Shown one piece after another: positions 59,520-59,642 of a stretch of DNA of 59,642 nucleotides. The position numbers and the translations under genes are program-made. Origin of the DNA: Candidatus Latescibacterota bacterium. GTDB taxonomy: Bacteria > Latescibacterota > UBA2968 > GCA-2709665. Where the stretch lies: contig JAGWBX010000005.1 in assembly GCA_021295655.1 (NCBI GenBank), positions 15,367 to 75,008 of the forward strand. Reading direction: 5' to 3'. Position 1 is the stretch's first letter. Each line of letters opens with the position of its first letter. The notes under the pieces were generated by a model that did no database searches, had not been told where the DNA came from, and was given only the letters and a program-made list of their open reading frames with translations.

Positions 59520-59642
59520 TCAAAGTACATAGGCGAGACTGATTCCCACGAGGAGGGAGACGGTGAGCTTGCCGCGATCGTGGCTGTGGAAATGAATCTC
59601 CGGTAACAGGTCGCCCAAGGCAATGCACAAGAACGCGCCCGC
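59520..59642 (-). CDS. ZIP-family metal transporter, C-terminal end, runs off right edge
   Basis: The minus strand is open from the window edge to TGA at 59520-59522 (40 residues). The product reads AFLCIALGDLLPEIHFHSHD, then RGKLTVSLLVGISLAYVL, matching the last two membrane segments of ZIP transporters, with the metal-site motif in GDLLPE and a His-rich loop. ZIP proteins move Zn2+, Fe2+ or similar ions into the cytoplasm. The N-terminal bulk lies outside the window. Confidence 0.85.
   Translation of the reverse strand, partial: AGAFLCIALGDLLPEIHFHSHDRGKLTVSLLVGISLAYVL

Noticed and set aside
1..59642. CRISPR array, rRNA operon, prophage or complete IS element
   Set aside because: No regularly spaced direct repeats, no rRNA-like sequence, no phage structural or integrase genes; the only mobile-element traces are RAYT pieces and small repeats.

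Overview
The window looks like a high-GC (about 60 %) chromosomal segment of an uncultivated Gram-negative bacterium. The gene repertoire (phytanoyl-CoA-type dioxygenases, a DUF6785-type membrane protein, ThuA, FGGY kinase, phosphotriesterase-like and creatininase-like hydrolases, a heparinase-like lyase fused to an FG-GAP propeller, RAYT transposases with palindromic repeats) is most reminiscent of Latescibacterota/Poribacteria-type lineages. That placement is inference from gene content; there is no rRNA in the window. Outer-membrane components (TolC-like protein, RND pump, lipoproteins) indicate a diderm cell.

Region by region. 1-3216: a mosaic accessory patch on the minus strand, with a type I restriction methylase (hsdM), two small coupled ORFs, a truncated REP-associated transposase, a decayed second copy of the hsdM 3' end, a further transposase running off the left edge, and three copies of a palindromic repeat. 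3310-6826 (minus): probable catabolic operon of a DapA-family lyase, a sugar-phosphate-isomerase-like protein, a lipoprotein and a FAD oxidoreductase; a divergent promoter pair separates it from a NadD-like gene. 6998-17766: metabolic and housekeeping genes (ThDP enzyme, propeller-transglutaminase, kinase, aroQ, manC/Nudix, accD, LysR regulator, HD protein). 17833-23592: heparinase-FG-GAP protein, ABC exporter, ferritin. 23766-30586 (minus): Cus-type heavy-metal efflux operon with a Cys-rich secreted protein at its head and an HMA-domain lipoprotein at its tail. 30827-38847: dioxygenase, TPR-periplasmic-binding fusion, HhH/barrel protein, DUF4837, DUF502 and an unusual GroES paralogue. 38881-39158: tRNA-Leu(UAA) and tRNA-Cys(GCA), each with a near-consensus promoter. 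39238-46923: ThuA, oligogalacturonate-lyase-like, RidA, PdxA-like, double GNAT, DUF6785 and a redoxin-dioxygenase fusion. 46924-47619: non-coding, with a MITE-like element. 47620-51332: glycosyltransferase, DUF445 and a DCC-lipase-maturation-factor fusion. 51405-58832 (minus): eight tightly packed genes that read as one catabolic operon. 58833-59519: non-coding, with inverted arms of heptanucleotide repeats. 59520-59642: C-terminus of a ZIP metal transporter entering from the right.

The strongest candidates for something undescribed are the hsdM/small-ORF/RAYT mosaic, the eight-gene operon with kinase, PTE-like hydrolase, creatininase, cupin and dioxygenase, the GroES paralogue with a rebuilt roof loop, and the heptad-repeat element. 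No CRISPR array, rRNA operon, prophage or complete insertion sequence was seen.
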